Of a stretch of 64,000 nucleotides of DNA, positions 15,572-23,873 are shown one piece after another (within the stretch, counting starts at the first letter, position 1; each line of letters begins with the position of its first letter). The position numbers and the translations under genes are program-made. Source of the stretch: AC-38 sp033856025 (GTDB taxonomy: Bacteria; Actinomycetota; Thermoleophilia; Solirubrobacterales; Solirubrobacteraceae); the NCBI GenBank assembly GCA_033856025.1, contig JAWVFQ010000004.1:186001-250000 (forward strand), given 5' to 3'. The notes under the pieces were generated by a model. That model was not told where the DNA came from and searched no databases. It saw only the letters and a list, made by a program, of their open reading frames with translations.

Positions 15572-16399
15572 GTGCCGAGCGTGGTGGTGACCGGAGCGTC
15601 GAGCGGGATCGGGGAGGCGACCGCCCGCGCCCTGGCCGAGCGCGGCTTCGACGTCCTGGCCGGCGTGCGCCAGGACGCCGACGCCGAGCGGGTGTCCGCC
15701 CTGCACGAGCGCATCCGGCCCGTCCGCGTCGACGTGTCCGACCGGGCCAGCGTCGAGGCCCTGCCCGGAGCCGTCGGCGACGCCCCCCTGGCCGGCCTGA
15801 TCAACAACGCCGGCATCTCGGTCAGCGGGCCGCTGGAGTTCGTCCCGATTGACGAGTGGCGCCGCCAGCTCGAGGTCAACGTCGTCGGACAGGTCGCCGT
15901 CACCCAGGCGCTCCTCCCAGCCCTGCGCGGCGCCCACGGGCGCATCGTCTTCATCGGCTCGGTGGGCGGCAAGGTCGCCGCCCCTCTCCTGGGCCCCTAC
16001 AACGCGTCGAAGTTCGCGCTGGAGGGGATCGCCGACAGCCTGCGCCGCGAGCTGGCCCCGCTGAAGGTCGGCGTCTCGATCGTCGAGCCCGGCGCCGTGG
16101 CCACCCGCATCTGGGAGAAGGGCACCGCCGCGGCCGACGAGACGCTGGCCAACGCGCCGCCGGAGGCCGAGCAGATCTACGGCCCGACCATCGCCGCGAT
16201 CCGCAGGCAGGTCGAGCGCGCGGTGCGCGAGGCCATCCCGCCGGAGGAGGTCGCCAAGGCCGTGGTGCACGCCGTCACCGCGGAGAAGCCGCGCGCCCGC
16301 TATCCCGTGGGCAGCGACGCCAAGCAGCGGATCCGCGCCTCCGGGCTGCTCCCCGACCGCGCCTTCGACGCCCTGATGGCGCGGATGATGCGGGCCTAG
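15572..16399 (+). CDS. Short-chain dehydrogenase/reductase
   Basis: A 275-residue classical SDR beginning VPSVVVTGASSGIGEATARA, the Rossmann TGxxxGIG motif; NNAG lies at ~84-87. The catalytic Ser is in VFIGSVGGKVAAP, and the YxxxK is GPYNASKFALEGIADSLR. Cofactor and substrate are not predictable. The C-terminal part (GSDAKQRIRASGLLPDRAFDALM) is typical of SDRs related to oxidoreductase YbbO. GTG 15572 is used because the Rossmann strand starts at once. It overlaps the convergent LysR gene by 4 bases. Confidence 0.93.
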   Translation: MPSVVVTGASSGIGEATARALAERGFDVLAGVRQDADAERVSALHERIRPVRVDVSDRASVEALPGAVGDAPLAGLINNAGISVSGPLEFVPIDEWRRQLEVNVVGQVAVTQALLPALRGAHGRIVFIGSVGGKVAAPLLGPYNASKFALEGIADSLRRELAPLKVGVSIVEPGAVATRIWEKGTAAADETLANAPPEAEQIYGPTIAAIRRQVERAVREAIPPEEVAKAVVHAVTAEKPRARYPVGSDAKQRIRASGLLPDRAFDALMARMMRA

Positions 16400-17343
16400 G
16401 CCGCGAGGACGCGCGGGCGCCCGCGGGACTCGTACTCGCGCGCCGCGCCCTGGAGCACCTCGAGCATGGCCTCGACCGCCGGTGAGCGGTACGCGCCCGC
16501 CGCCGTGGCCGCCCACACGTGGCGGATCGGCGCGCGCTTGCCCAGCGGGCGAACCACGATGTCGTCGCGCAGGTTCGCCATCGCCAGCTCGGCGATCAGC
16601 GACACCGCGACGCCCGCGGCCACCAGCCCCTGGACGACGTTGTAGTCGTTGGTCTCGAAGCCGACCCGCGGCGTGAAGCCGGCCGACTGGCAGGCCGCGA
16701 TGTGCATCTGCCCGCACGAGTTGGTGCAGTCGCTCTGGACCCACAGGTCCTCGGACAGGTCCTCGAGCTTGACGCTGCGCCGGCGGGCCAACGGGTGGTC
16801 GGGCGGCAGCGCCAGGTGCATCGGATCGTCGATGAGGTGGACGAGGTCGACGTCGGCCTCGTCGATGCCCGGCTGCGCCGCGTTGAGACCGGCGTACTCG
16901 TAGACCAGCGCGACGTCGAGGTCGCCGGCCTTGAGCTGCGGGACGGCGTCCTCGGGCTCGGCCTCCACGAGCGAGAGCTCGACGGCGGGATGGCGGCGGG
17001 AGAACTCCGCGATGGCCAGCGGCAGCAGCGTCGCGCCGGCGCTGGGGAAGGAGGCGAGCCGCAGCCGCCCGCCCTTCAGGCCCGCCAGGGCCTCCAGCTC
17101 GGACTCGGCGGCGGCCAGGCGGGCCAGGATCCCCTCGGCGTGCTCCACCAGCGTGCGCCCGGCGTCGGTGAGCCGGACGCCGCGGGCGTTTCGCTCCACC
17201 AGGACGGAGCCTGTCTCGCGCTCCAGTGCCGCGATCTGCTGGGAGATCGCCGACTGGGTGTAACCGAGCTCCTCGCCGGCGGCGGAGAAAGAGCCCTGCT
17301 GCGCGACCTCGCGCAGGACGCGCAGGCGGCGGACGTCGAGCAT
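16396..17343 (-). CDS. LysR-family transcriptional regulator
   Basis: A 315-residue regulator. The N-terminal winged HTH is LRVLREVAQQGSFSAAGEEL, then YTQSAISQQIAALERE. A linker helix and a periplasmic-binding-like effector domain (RLRLASFPSAGATLLPLAI onward) follow. The ligand is unknown. The gene is divergent from the short gene at 17446 and the EamA exporter. The 100-base intergenic region, locally AT-richer (GAGCTTATACC, TTTGCTCTTATC), is the probable operator. By family habit it would control that exporter unit (inference). Confidence 0.92.
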   Translation of the reverse strand: MLDVRRLRVLREVAQQGSFSAAGEELGYTQSAISQQIAALERETGSVLVERNARGVRLTDAGRTLVEHAEGILARLAAAESELEALAGLKGGRLRLASFPSAGATLLPLAIAEFSRRHPAVELSLVEAEPEDAVPQLKAGDLDVALVYEYAGLNAAQPGIDEADVDLVHLIDDPMHLALPPDHPLARRRSVKLEDLSEDLWVQSDCTNSCGQMHIAACQSAGFTPRVGFETNDYNVVQGLVAAGVAVSLIAELAMANLRDDIVVRPLGKRAPIRHVWAATAAGAYRSPAVEAMLEVLQGAAREYESRGRPRVLAA

Positions 17344-17445
17344 CAGTTGAGCTTATACCAGACCCATGGGAATGTCATTTGCTCTTATCTCACGGCGGTG
17401 GCATCGTGAGCGTCGTTGCATCAGAGTCCAACGCGAGGAGCCGAC

Positions 17446-17751
17446 ATGCAGACCGCCATCACAGTCCGACGCGCCGATCACAGGGATGCGGCTGTCCTGC
17501 GCTCCCTCGCCCAGCTCGACAGCGCCGAGCCGCCCGCCGAGCCCGTCCTGATCGCCGAGGCCGGCGGCGTCGCGCGCGCCGCGCTCTCGCTGGTGGACGG
17601 GTCCAGCGTCGCCGACCCCTTCCACCCCACCGCCGACCTTGTCGAGCTCCTTCGCGTCCACGCGGCGCAGCTCGCCGAGACGGGCCGGGAGAACCGGCTC
17701 GCGCACGTGGCGCAGGCCCTCTCCCCTCGGGCACTGCTGCGTGCCTTCTAG
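17446..17751 (+). CDS. Short GNAT-like hypothetical protein
   Basis: A 101-residue protein with a good ribosome-binding site (GAGGAGCCGAC-ATG). The first part (ITVRRADHRDAAVLRSLAQL, then PVLIAEAGGVARAALSL) looks like the N-terminal strands of a GNAT acetyltransferase that checks a substrate side. There is no acetyl-CoA P-loop: the chain ends 45 residues later in a helix HPTADLVELLRVHAAQLAE. It may be a minimal GNAT-derived protein or a regulator. Its end overlaps the EamA gene by 11 bases, so the two are probably one operon divergent from LysR. Confidence 0.7.
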   Translation: MQTAITVRRADHRDAAVLRSLAQLDSAEPPAEPVLIAEAGGVARAALSLVDGSSVADPFHPTADLVELLRVHAAQLAETGRENRLAHVAQALSPRALLRAF

Positions 17752-18667
17752 ACGAGCGCCCCCGCCGCTCTCGCGGGTGGCGGGGGCCCTCGCCGTCATC
17801 TATCTCGTCTGGGGCTCCACCTACCTGGCCATCCGCGTGATGGTCGAGACCGTCCCTCCCCTCCTGGGCGCCGGCGTGCGATTCCTGCTCGCCGGCGCCC
17901 TGATGTACGCCTGGGTGCGCTGGCGCCGGGCGCCCCGCGCGCGCGTCACGCGCGCGGAGTTGCTGGGCTGCGCGCTGGTCGGCGTGCTGCTGATGTTCGG
18001 CGGCAACGGGCTGGTCACGGTGGCCGAGCGCGACGTGCCGTCCGGGCTGGCCGCGCTGCTGATCGCCTCCGAGCCGCTGTGGATCATCATCCTGCGGGCG
18101 CTGTGGCGCGAGCGCCCGGGGCGGCTCTCCGCGCTCGGCGTGCTGGCGGGATTCGCCGGCGTGGCGCTCCTTCTCTCCCCCGGCCAGCGCCCGGCGGGGA
18201 CCAGCCTGGCCGCGTGCCTGCTCGTCGTCTTCGCGGCGATGTGCTGGGCGTCGGGCTCCTTCGCGGGCAGCCGGCTGCGCCTGCCCGCGGACCCGCTGCA
18301 CGCCACGGCGCTCCAGATGCTGCTGGGCGGCGGCGCGATGGCGGCGGTCGCGGTGGTGGCCGGCGAGCCGTGGGACCTGCACCCCGGCGCGATCTCCGGC
18401 GACTCTTGGCTGGCGTTCGCCTACCTGGTCGTCGTGGGGTCGATCGTCGCCTTCACCGCCTACGCGTGGCTGCTGCGCAACGTGCCCATCTCGACGGTCT
18501 CCACCTACGCCTACGTCAACCCCGTCATCGCGGTGTTCCTGGGCTGGGCGATCCTGTCGGAGCCGGTGAGCACGATCACCGTGGCCGCGACCGCGATCAT
18601 CGTGGCCTCGGTCGCCCTGACCATGCGCCAGGAGGGGACGGGGCGGGAGACCGAGCCCGCCGCGTAG
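17741..18667 (+). CDS. EamA/DMT-superfamily exporter
   Basis: A 308-residue transporter with ten hydrophobic helices arranged as two EamA repeats. The first starts at LAVIYLVWGSTYLAIRVMVE, with IASEPLWIIIL at its end. The second runs from LLVVFAAMCWASGSFAGSR to VSTYAYVNPVIAVFLGW. The VWGSTY and YVNPVIAV signatures are typical of the YedA/RhaT-like family of metabolite exporters. GTG 17741 gives the N-terminus VPSRRAPPPLSRVAG and overlaps the preceding gene. It is likely controlled by the divergent LysR regulator; substrate unknown. Confidence 0.92.
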   Translation: MPSRRAPPPLSRVAGALAVIYLVWGSTYLAIRVMVETVPPLLGAGVRFLLAGALMYAWVRWRRAPRARVTRAELLGCALVGVLLMFGGNGLVTVAERDVPSGLAALLIASEPLWIIILRALWRERPGRLSALGVLAGFAGVALLLSPGQRPAGTSLAACLLVVFAAMCWASGSFAGSRLRLPADPLHATALQMLLGGGAMAAVAVVAGEPWDLHPGAISGDSWLAFAYLVVVGSIVAFTAYAWLLRNVPISTVSTYAYVNPVIAVFLGWAILSEPVSTITVAATAIIVASVALTMRQEGTGRETEPAA

Positions 18668-18678
18668 AGTCGCGGGCG

Positions 18679-19656
18679 ATGGCAGAGGACTTCCGCTGGC
18701 AGGACGGCGACCGCGTGATCCGGTTCGGCCGCGGCGCGCTGGCCGATGCGCCCGACCTGCTCGGCGAGGGCTACACCCTGCTGACCACTGAGCGCGCGCT
18801 GGCCGCGGCGCCGGCGCTGGGCGAGGCCGCCGCCGCGGTCCACCACGTGGCGCCGGGGCGGGTGGACGAGGTGGCCGAGGCGCTGCGCGGGAAGGTCGGG
18901 GGAGAGCTGCTGGTCGGGCTGGGCGGTGGGCGCGTGGTCGACGTGGCCAAGGCGCTGGCCGCCGCGGCGGGGCCGCCCGTGCGCGCGGCCGCGGTCCCCA
19001 CCACGCTCAGCGCGGCGGAGATGACGACGCTGCACCGCCACGCCGCCGGCGTCGATGCCGCCACGCCGCGCGTGCGGGCGGCGATCGTCCTCAACGACCC
19101 GGCCCTGTCGGCGTCCCAGCCGGCGGTCGAGCTCGTCGCGTCGGTGGCCAATGCGCTGGCCCACGCGGTCGAGGCGCCGGCCACGGTCCTGGCCCACCCC
19201 GTGGCCACGCTGGCCGCTCTGGACGGCGCCCGCCGGTTGGTGGCCGGGGTCGAGGCGGGGGAAGAGCCGGACCGCGACGAGCTGGCGCTCGGAGCGCTGC
19301 TGGCCGGCTACGCGAGCGACTCGGCCCTGTACGGGCTCAGCCACGTCATGTCGCAGACCCTCGTGCGGATCGGCGGCGCCGCGCACGGGCCGGCCAACGC
19401 CGCCGTCCTACCGGTCGCGATGGCCGCGCTGGAGGAGCGCCTGCCCGAGCGCATGCTCCCGGTGCGCGAGGCGATCGGCGACGCGCCGGAGCGCCTGCGC
19501 GACCGGGCCGGGATCGCGGGGATCCGCGACCTCGGCGTCGACCGGGCCGCGCTGGCCGCGTGCGCGGACGCCGCGGCCGAGCGGGCGGAGTTGCATCTCA
19601 CGCCGCCTCCGGCGTCGCGCGACGAGCTGCTCGCCCTCTACGAGGCCGCGTGGTGA
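18679..19656 (+). CDS. Iron-containing alcohol dehydrogenase (maleylacetate reductase-like)
   Basis: A 325-residue member of the Fe-ADH/dehydroquinate-synthase-like fold. The NAD-binding motif GLGGGRVVDVAKALA is at ~75-90, and PTTLSAAEMT at ~110. The metal site is degenerate: normal D-x3-H and H-x13-H are represented by ASVANALAHAVEA, GLSHVMSQTL and GGAAHGPANAAV, and the first Asp is not obvious. The protein is shorter than usual (about 350-380), and the sequence favours maleylacetate reductase or short Fe-ADH relatives. The exact reaction is not assignable. It sits 11 bases after the EamA gene and could belong to the same operon. Confidence 0.85.
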   Translation: MAEDFRWQDGDRVIRFGRGALADAPDLLGEGYTLLTTERALAAAPALGEAAAAVHHVAPGRVDEVAEALRGKVGGELLVGLGGGRVVDVAKALAAAAGPPVRAAAVPTTLSAAEMTTLHRHAAGVDAATPRVRAAIVLNDPALSASQPAVELVASVANALAHAVEAPATVLAHPVATLAALDGARRLVAGVEAGEEPDRDELALGALLAGYASDSALYGLSHVMSQTLVRIGGAAHGPANAAVLPVAMAALEERLPERMLPVREAIGDAPERLRDRAGIAGIRDLGVDRAALAACADAAAERAELHLTPPPASRDELLALYEAAW

Positions 19657-19697
19657 GCCTGACCGCGGCGCCGGAGCTCTACGAAGCCGCCTGGTGA
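19637..19697. repeat. Imperfect direct repeat at the Fe-ADH 3' end
   Basis: CTCTACGAGGCCGCGTGGTGAGCC at the end of the dehydrogenase recurs 40 bases later as CTCTACGAAGCCGCCTGGTGAGCC. The second copy also supplies the C-terminal codons of the minus-strand GGDEF/HD-GYP gene. It looks like a local duplication, not a mobile-element target. Confidence 0.75.
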
Positions 19698-22339
19698 GCC
19701 GCGGCTGGGGGCCGGTGGCCGTTGGGCCGCGCCCCGTCGTCCAGCGCCTCGAGCAGCGCGCGGACCACGGCCGGGTCGAACTGCGTCCCCGCCCCCTCGC
19801 GCAGCTCGCGCGCGGCGGCGTCGTGCGTCATCGCCTGGCGATAGGGCCGGTCGGACGTCATGGCGTGGTAGGCGTCGCAGACCAGCGTGATCCGGCTGGG
19901 CAGCGGGATGCGCTCGCCCTCCAGCCGGTCCGGGTAACCGCCGCCGTCCCAGCGCTCGTGCTCGTGGCGCACGCCGCGCGCCACCCGGTCCAGGCCCGGA
20001 ACCTGGCGCAGGATGCGCTCGCCGATCAGCGGATGCTCGCGGACCACCTGCCACTCGTGCTCGTCCAGGCGCCCCGGCTTGCGCAGGATGGCGTCGGGCA
20101 TCCCTATCTTGCCCACGTCGTGCAGCAGCGCGACGGCCTCGACCTCGGCCAGCGCCGTGTCGGCCAGCCCCAGTCGCTCGGCCACGCGGCGCGCCAGCGC
20201 CACGGTCTCCTCGCCGTGACCGCCCGTGTAGCCGTCGCGAGCGTCGAGCGCCGCGCCCAGGGCCACGAGGCTGGCGCGGTACTGCGCGGCCAGGTCGCGC
20301 TCGGTGCGGTGGGCGACGTCGGCCAGGCGGACGTTCTCGTCGTCCATGGTGCGCGAGCGCACGTGGCGCACGATCAGAGTGACCAACAGGACCGCGACGA
20401 CCCCTGCCGGCATCGACCCGCGGAAGACGATCACGGACGCCAGGAGCCCGCCGAGCAGCAGGTTGCCCACGACGACCGGGACGAGGTCGCGGGCGTGCAT
20501 GGCGTCGGGCAGCTCCACGGCGCGGTAGCGCGCCCGCAGCAGGGCGCCGCCCGCGCCCAGGACCGCGGCCAGCGGGTAGAGCACCTCCCACCCGGCGCCG
20601 GGGATGCCGGTCTGCCCGTGCAGCGCCAGCGTGGACGACACGCCGACGCCGGCCGAGACGCCCACGCCGGCGGCCACGAGCCAGAGGTCCGGACGCGCCC
20701 GCGGGCGCGTGCGCGTGACGACGATGAGGACGCAGGCCATCCCCACCACGGCGAGCACGGCGGTCCCGTACGGCGACGGACCCGCGAAGTCGTGGCGGTG
20801 GGCGTGGTCGGTGAGGACCGGGAGCACGAACGCGATCGCGAAGCCCGACAGGGTGACCACCATGTCGGCGAGGTCGAGCAGCTCGCGGCGCGACGGCGGC
20901 CAGGCGATCGCGCCGAGCAGCAGGATCGCGAGGCCGTAGCCCAGGCCGCGCGGGGCGCCGAGGTAGGGCGCCCAGCCCAGGACCGTCCCGGCCGCGAACA
21001 GCGACCAGCCCAGGCGCTCGCGGCCGCGCGCCCGGCGGGCGGCGGCCAACAGCGCGACGAGAAGCATTGCGACGGTGGCCACGGTGATCCCGGCCCGCAC
21101 GGTGTCCGCGTGGCCCGTGAGCGGGCCGAGCACCCAGGCGCCGCTCACGGCGGCGGCCAGCGCCGCGGTCACGGCCAGCCCGCCGCGCAGGCGCCATCCG
21201 GCGGTGGCGGCGCGCCCGGCGGCCGGGCCGGACTGCAGGCCGGCGAAGACGTCGGTCTCGGCGCTGCGCGGCGCCGTGGGGATCGCGTAGTCCCGCGACG
21301 CGCGACGTGCGTCGAACGTGCGCTCGGCCTTGATGCGCAGCAGCTCGCCGTCCGCGGTCTCCAGCAGCGCGCCCACGCTCTCGCCGTCGCCGGGGAAGGT
21401 GGCGCCGCCCACGCTGGCGCTCAACCCGCGCAGCCGGGGGTCGTCGGCGGCGGTGCGCTCGACCGCGGCGACGATGCGCGCGGCCACGCGGCGGGCCTCC
21501 TGCTCCTCGGTGGCGGGCAGCAGCACGGCGAACTCGTCGCCCCCGTGGCGCGCCACGAAGTCCTCGCCGCGCACCGCGACGCCGATGGCCAGTGCCACGC
21601 GGCGCAGCAGGTCGTCGCCCGCCGCGTGCCCGGCCACGTCGTTGACGCGCTTGAACCCGTCGAGGTCCAGATACAGGAGGCTGAAGGCCTGGCCGTGGCG
21701 GCGGGCGCGCGCCAGCTCGGCGCCGGCGCGCATCTCGAAGCCGCGGCGGTTGGCCACGCCGGTGAGCGGGTCCTGCAGCGCGAGGGCGTGCGCCTGGTCG
21801 GCGGCGCGGCGCACGCGCTCGCGCTGGTGCTGGAGCACGAGCGCCAGGGCGGTGGCCATCGAGGTGACCAGCACCCACTCGAACAGCCGGTCGGTCAGCG
21901 ACGTGCCGCGGTCGTAGACCAGCGGCAGGCCGGCACACACCGCCACCGTGCCCGCCGCGAAGAGCGTCTGGCGCCGCGAGGCGAAGTAGGCGGCCAGCGT
22001 GGCCACGTAGAGGTAGAACAGCGCGAACGGGCTGCCCACGCCGCCCGTGTTCCAGCAGGCCAGCGCGGTGAGCAGCGCGCCGGTGACCACCGGGAAGGCG
22101 ACCCAGCGCCGCGACATCCGCCGCCAGGGCAGGGTGAGCGAGGCCACCGCGACGGTGGCGGCGAACACCATGCCCACCACGACCATCGGACCGGACTGGA
22201 TGCGGCCGGGCTCGAAGATCCACAGGACGCCGCAGCCCACGATGCCGCCGGCCGCGGCCAGCGCCGTGATCCTCCCCAGGAGCGTCAGATCGTCCGGGAC
22301 GACGTGGGGTGAGACCTTGGTGGCGTCGGAGTCGGGCAC
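19679..22339 (-). CDS. Membrane GGDEF + HD-GYP dual c-di-GMP enzyme
   Basis: An 886-residue protein. Residues ~20-175 hold about six membrane helices. The diguanylate cyclase domain (180-345) has DPLTGVANRRGFE, LDLDGFKRVND and an intact HGGDEF at ~265. A second membrane block (~385-660) has eight or more helices. The HD-GYP phosphodiesterase (~680-870) has LLHDVGKIGMP at ~740 and HERWDGGGYPDRL at ~795, all canonical. Both opposing activities look intact, so it could switch between making and degrading c-di-GMP. Two membrane sensor blocks flanking the GGDEF domain are unusual. It is divergent from tldD with 97 bases between. Confidence 0.93.
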   Translation of the reverse strand: MPDSDATKVSPHVVPDDLTLLGRITALAAAGGIVGCGVLWIFEPGRIQSGPMVVVGMVFAATVAVASLTLPWRRMSRRWVAFPVVTGALLTALACWNTGGVGSPFALFYLYVATLAAYFASRRQTLFAAGTVAVCAGLPLVYDRGTSLTDRLFEWVLVTSMATALALVLQHQRERVRRAADQAHALALQDPLTGVANRRGFEMRAGAELARARRHGQAFSLLYLDLDGFKRVNDVAGHAAGDDLLRRVALAIGVAVRGEDFVARHGGDEFAVLLPATEEQEARRVAARIVAAVERTAADDPRLRGLSASVGGATFPGDGESVGALLETADGELLRIKAERTFDARRASRDYAIPTAPRSAETDVFAGLQSGPAAGRAATAGWRLRGGLAVTAALAAAVSGAWVLGPLTGHADTVRAGITVATVAMLLVALLAAARRARGRERLGWSLFAAGTVLGWAPYLGAPRGLGYGLAILLLGAIAWPPSRRELLDLADMVVTLSGFAIAFVLPVLTDHAHRHDFAGPSPYGTAVLAVVGMACVLIVVTRTRPRARPDLWLVAAGVGVSAGVGVSSTLALHGQTGIPGAGWEVLYPLAAVLGAGGALLRARYRAVELPDAMHARDLVPVVVGNLLLGGLLASVIVFRGSMPAGVVAVLLVTLIVRHVRSRTMDDENVRLADVAHRTERDLAAQYRASLVALGAALDARDGYTGGHGEETVALARRVAERLGLADTALAEVEAVALLHDVGKIGMPDAILRKPGRLDEHEWQVVREHPLIGERILRQVPGLDRVARGVRHEHERWDGGGYPDRLEGERIPLPSRITLVCDAYHAMTSDRPYRQAMTHDAAARELREGAGTQFDPAVVRALLEALDDGARPNGHRPPAAAHQAAS

Positions 22340-22436
22340 GGGTGGGCGACCGGGAAGAGCCCTGCGACCCCCATCGGCATCCCGGCCGCCGGGCTTGAGG
22401 GGGTCGGCCGCGCCGCCGGGCTAGCCTGCCGCGTCG

Positions 22437-23873
22437 ATGCTCGACGTCCTGCTGGAGACCGTCGCCCTCGCCGAGGGGCACTGCGACTACGCCGAGGCCC
22501 GGCGCGTGGACCGGGCCGCCGAGCACGTGGTGACGCGCAACGGCGAGGTGGAGACCGTCGACGTCCACGAGTCCGACGGCATCGGCGTGCGCGTGCGCCG
22601 CGGCGGCGCCTGGGGCTTCGCCTCGGCGCGAGAGCCCACCGCGGCCGGCGCCGAGGCCGCCCTGCGCCGCGCGCTGGAGGTGGCCGACGCCCTGCCGGCC
22701 GCGCCCGCCGCCCCCCTGGCGCCGGTGGACCCCGCGCGCGGCCACTGGGAGGGGCCCTGCGAGACCGACCCGTTCGCGGTGCCGCTGGAGCGCAAGGTGG
22801 CGCTGCTGCTGGACGCGGGCGAGGCGATGCGCGGCGACCGCCGGATCGCGGTCGTCCAGGCCAGCTGCTTGGCCATGCGCACGACCCGGGCGCTCGCGTC
22901 TACCGACGGCGCGGCGTGCACCCAGACGCTCACGGAATGCGGCGCGGGGATCGGCGCCACCGCGGTGGGCGGCGGCGAGGTGCAGACGCGCTCGTTCCCG
23001 GGCAACCACGAGGGCGGCTCGGCCGCGGCCGGCTGGGAGCATGTGGAGGGCCTGGACCTGGCCGGCCAGGCGCCGCGGGTGGCGCAGGAGGCCGTGGAGC
23101 TGCTGATGGCCCCCGAGTGCCCGAGCGGGATGCGGACGATCGTCCTCCACGGCGAGCAGCTGGCCCTCCAGCTGCACGAGTCGATCGGCCACGCGCTGGA
23201 GCTGGACCGGATGCTCGGCGGAGAGGCGTCCTACGCCGGCACGAGCTGGGTGTCGCCGGCCGACCTGGGCCGCCTGACCTACGGGTCCGAGCTGCTCAAC
23301 GTCACCGCCGACGCCACCCGCCCCGGCGGGCTCGGGACGTTCGGCTGGGACGACGAGGGCGTGCCGGGCCAGTCGTACCCGTTGGTCGCCGAGGGGCGCC
23401 TGGTCGGCGTGCTGTCCTCGCGGGAGTCGGCGGCGGCGATCGGGCTGGACGCCTCGGGCGGGTGCGCGCGCGCCGACGGCCACACGCGCCAGCCGATCGT
23501 CCGGATGACCAACGTCTCCATCGAGCCCGGCGACGCCGGGTCGCTGGACGACCTGGTCGCCGACACCGGCGACGGCCTGTACCTGGAGACCAACCGCTCG
23601 TGGTCCATCGACGACCGGCGCCTGCACTTCCAGTTCGGCGTCGAGCTGGCGCGCGAGATCCGCGACGGCCGGCTGGGTCGCGTGCTGCGCAACGCCTCCT
23701 ACTCCGGCCTGACCCCGGAGTTCTGGGGCTCGCTGGATGCCGTCGGCGGCCCCGGGGACTGGCGGATGTGGGGCGTGCTGAACTGCGGCAAGGGCGAGCC
23801 CGGGCAGATCATGCACGTCTCGCACGGCACCTCCCCCGCGCGCTTTCGCGACGTGCAGGTCGGGGCCGCATGA
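22437..23873 (+). CDS. tldD: TldD-type metalloprotease subunit
   Basis: A 478-residue catalytic subunit of the TldD-TldE zinc protease, which in E. coli matures microcin B17 and degrades CcdA. The HExxxH metal motif is HESIGHALELDRMLG (~245-250), followed by the C-terminal hallmark VLNCGKGEPGQIMHVSHG. NGEVETVDVHESDGIGVRV and GWDDEGVPGQSYPLV are also family features. The next gene, tldE, starts on its stop codon (ATGA), so the heterodimer is translated as a coupled pair. No obvious ribosomal-peptide precursor was noticed nearby. Confidence 0.95.
   Translation: MLDVLLETVALAEGHCDYAEARRVDRAAEHVVTRNGEVETVDVHESDGIGVRVRRGGAWGFASAREPTAAGAEAALRRALEVADALPAAPAAPLAPVDPARGHWEGPCETDPFAVPLERKVALLLDAGEAMRGDRRIAVVQASCLAMRTTRALASTDGAACTQTLTECGAGIGATAVGGGEVQTRSFPGNHEGGSAAAGWEHVEGLDLAGQAPRVAQEAVELLMAPECPSGMRTIVLHGEQLALQLHESIGHALELDRMLGGEASYAGTSWVSPADLGRLTYGSELLNVTADATRPGGLGTFGWDDEGVPGQSYPLVAEGRLVGVLSSRESAAAIGLDASGGCARADGHTRQPIVRMTNVSIEPGDAGSLDDLVADTGDGLYLETNRSWSIDDRRLHFQFGVELAREIRDGRLGRVLRNASYSGLTPEFWGSLDAVGGPGDWRMWGVLNCGKGEPGQIMHVSHGTSPARFRDVQVGAA

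Noticed and set aside
17344..17445. A defined LysR operator
   Set aside because: Only loose AT-richer elements are visible; no clear T-N11-A palindrome could be fixed by eye.
19638..23825. Minus-strand 1395-codon frame over tldD and the GGDEF gene
   Set aside because: Both tldD (plus) and the 886-residue protein (minus, other frame) have strong motifs in their own frames.
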